A stretch of DNA of 64,000 nucleotides from DASRFR01 sp035651455 (lineage in GTDB: Bacteria; Acidobacteriota; Terriglobia; Terriglobales; Acidobacteriaceae), in contig DASRFR010000054.1 of assembly GCA_035651455.1 (NCBI GenBank), positions 124,001 through 188,000 on the forward strand, given 5' to 3'. The notes beneath the pieces are model-generated. The model was given only the letters and a program-made list of their open reading frames with translations. It searched no databases and was not told the DNA's origin. Below, piece after piece: positions 62,707 through 64,000 of the stretch (its first letter is position 1; every line of letters starts with the position of its first letter). The position numbers and the translations under genes were made by a program.

Positions 62707-62999
62707 GGCTTTGTCGGACGGCTGGTCTTGAACATTTTGAGCATGCGGTCGGTGATCAGGAATCCGCCCACCACATTGCTGGTGGCGGCGATCACCGCGA
62801 GGGTGCCGAGCACCGTGGAAAATGTGCTTTTGTGCTCCCCCACCAGCACGATCGCGCCCACGACCGCTATGGCATCGAGCGCGTTGGTCAGTGACATCAG
62901 CGGCGTGTGCAGCAGAGGCGACACCCGCCTGATTACTTCAAACCCAATGAAACCCGCCAGCACGAAAATATAAAGCGCATTGATCAGGTTCGATCCCAT
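62703..62999 (-). CDS. pntAb: NAD(P) transhydrogenase subunit alpha, membrane part (PntAb)
   Basis: Small membrane subunit (domain dIIa), 98 aa, three helices. ALYIFVLAGFIGFEVIRRVS and TPLMSLTNALDAIAVVGAIV are characteristic. ATG 62999 follows CCGGAGG at 63003-63009 and fits the family start; ATG 63017 would place the ribosome site inside the gene. In many bacteria this part is fused to PntAa; here it is separate, as in Rhodospirillum. Lies between pntAa and pntB. Confidence 0.93.
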   Translation of the reverse strand: MGSNLINALYIFVLAGFIGFEVIRRVSPLLHTPLMSLTNALDAIAVVGAIVLVGEHKSTFSTVLGTLAVIAATSNVVGGFLITDRMLKMFKTSRPTKP

Positions 63000-63053
63000 C
63001 TTGCCTCCGGCAATCATTTAGATGAAAACTGAGGAATCCGCGAACACCGCCGT

Positions 63054-64000
63054 TTAGCTTTCCCCCGCGGCAACCAACGCCGGCATCGAGAAGAATTCCC
63101 GAACTCGAGCATTGACCACCTCGCCCTCGTGCGTCACCAGTGTGTCGCGGACAATTTCGTCGTCGCGGTTGAGTTGAAGCTGTCCGTCTTTGATCAGGTA
63201 CAGGAGAAAGGCGGTAATATTCCGCGCATACATCTGGCTGGCATGGTAAGGCACACCACTGGCCAGGTTGATGGTGCCGACAATCGTCACGTTGTGTTCG
63301 ACTACAATCTTTCCGGTTTGGCTCAGTTCACAGTTGCCGCCGCGTTCTGAAGCGAGATCAACGATTACGGATCCAGGAGCCATGGACCGCACCATGTCTC
63401 CCGTGACCAGCACCGGAGACTTCTTGCCGGGAATGACCGCCGTGGTAATGACTACCTCGCTGTCGCGCACAACCTGGCCCAGAAGCTCGCGCTGTTTCTG
63501 GTAGAAGCTGTCGTCCTGCGCGCGAGCGTAACCGCGCTCGTCCTGCGCGTCTTTCGCCGTGATGGGGAGTTCGACAAAACGTCCTCCCAGACTTTGTACC
63601 TGCTCTTTGGCAACCGGCCTAAGATCGTAGGCGGATGTAACCGCACCCAGCCGCCGTGCGGTGGCGATGGCTTGCAGTCCTGCGACTCCCGCGCCAATCA
63701 CAAATACGCGCGTCGGAGTGATCGTACCCGCTGCTGTCGTGAGCATGGGGAATATGCGTGGCAGTTTCTCTGCCGCAATCAAGACCGATTTGTAGCCGCA
63801 GATCGTTGCCATCGAGGACAGCGCGTCCATGCTCTGAGCACGCGTGGTGCGCGGCACCAATTCCACGGAGAACGCGGTCACCCCAGTCTGCGCGATTTCG
63901 CGGATCACCTCCGCGGAGCCGAAAGGCCTCAGGAACCCGACCAGCAGTTGCCCCGGGCGCAGCAGCGGCAGGTCCGCTTTTCCGGTTACGTCATTTGATC
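63054..64000 (-). CDS. pntAa: NAD(P) transhydrogenase subunit alpha, soluble part (PntAa), N-terminus outside window
   Basis: NAD(H)-binding domain (dI) of the transhydrogenase, 315 codons in the window, open at the right edge (first in-frame residues at 63998 are SNDVTGKADLPLLRPGQLLV). Nucleotide loop VFVIGAGVAGLQAIATARRL, then YDLRPVAKEQVQSLGGRFVE, AVIPGKKSPVLVTGDMV and ERGGNCELSQ. It is related to alanine dehydrogenase, but the following pntAb and pntB genes settle the identity. The C-terminus ends ALVAAGES. First gene of the pnt operon. Confidence 0.95.
   Translation of the reverse strand, partial: SNDVTGKADLPLLRPGQLLVGFLRPFGSAEVIREIAQTGVTAFSVELVPRTTRAQSMDALSSMATICGYKSVLIAAEKLPRIFPMLTTAAGTITPTRVFVIGAGVAGLQAIATARRLGAVTSAYDLRPVAKEQVQSLGGRFVELPITAKDAQDERGYARAQDDSFYQKQRELLGQVVRDSEVVITTAVIPGKKSPVLVTGDMVRSMAPGSVIVDLASERGGNCELSQTGKIVVEHNVTIVGTINLASGVPYHASQMYARNITAFLLYLIKDGQLQLNRDDEIVRDTLVTHEGEVVNARVREFFSMPALVAAGES

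Overview
The window is GC-rich, gene-dense bacterial DNA. I read it as Acidobacteriota, with moderate confidence. The reasons are four large TonB-dependent receptors of the Oar type, each with an N-terminal carboxypeptidase-regulatory-like domain; a winged-helix/TPR membrane regulator; an FG-GAP/ASPIC-UnbV protein; a very large BNR (Asp-box) repeat protein; and an HAF-repeat secreted protein. These are typical of that phylum. No rRNA, tRNA, CRISPR array, transposase or phage gene was recognised. Nearly every gene could be assigned at family level.

Region 1 (1-15.3 kb, minus strand) reads as one long catabolic operon: a FadR-type GntR regulator, an Oar-type receptor, a flavin reductase, a luciferase-like monooxygenase, two membrane proteins built from three copies of an unrecognised four-helix module with conserved histidines, a three-subunit molybdenum hydroxylase with its CoxG-like protein, a ketopantoate-reductase-like enzyme, an M24 hydrolase and an M20 hydrolase cut by the window edge. 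A strong promoter with an adjacent perfect palindrome lies upstream of the regulator. The set suggests import and oxidative opening of an organic, probably nitrogen-containing, compound. The substrate cannot be read from sequence.

Region 2 (15.5-25.2 kb, plus strand) is a compact coenzyme F420 operon (cofG, cofD, cofC, cofE, cofH, F420:NADPH oxidoreductase) with translationally coupled genes. It runs on without a clear break into an osmoprotectant-type ABC transporter and a double-domain SagB-type nitroreductase. CofE has no fused nitroreductase domain, so the SagB protein is a candidate for the missing reductase.

Region 3 (25.6-40.9 kb) holds a second Oar-type receptor with a terminator, a 2-oxoacid:ferredoxin oxidoreductase operon (ferredoxin, alpha, beta, gamma), an MFS exporter, a PilZ protein, a CpaE/TadZ-like ATPase, a cyclic-nucleotide-binding protein, a PfkB sugar kinase, a SWIB-domain protein, a shorter TonB receptor and a lone response regulator.

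Region 4 (41-64 kb) holds an ergothioneine pair (egtB-egtD), the HAF protein with a terminator, the winged-helix/TPR regulator, and a HutC-type GntR gene divergent from another Oar-type receptor. The divergent spacer carries about five copies of a TATA-centred palindrome, one of them on the receptor's -10 box. Next come a TPR protein, the ASPIC/UnbV protein, two exported enzymes (a Tat-type Gfo/Idh/MocA oxidoreductase and an amidohydrolase), the BNR protein, a CoA-binding protein and the three-gene proton-translocating transhydrogenase pntAa-pntAb-pntB, which runs off the right edge.
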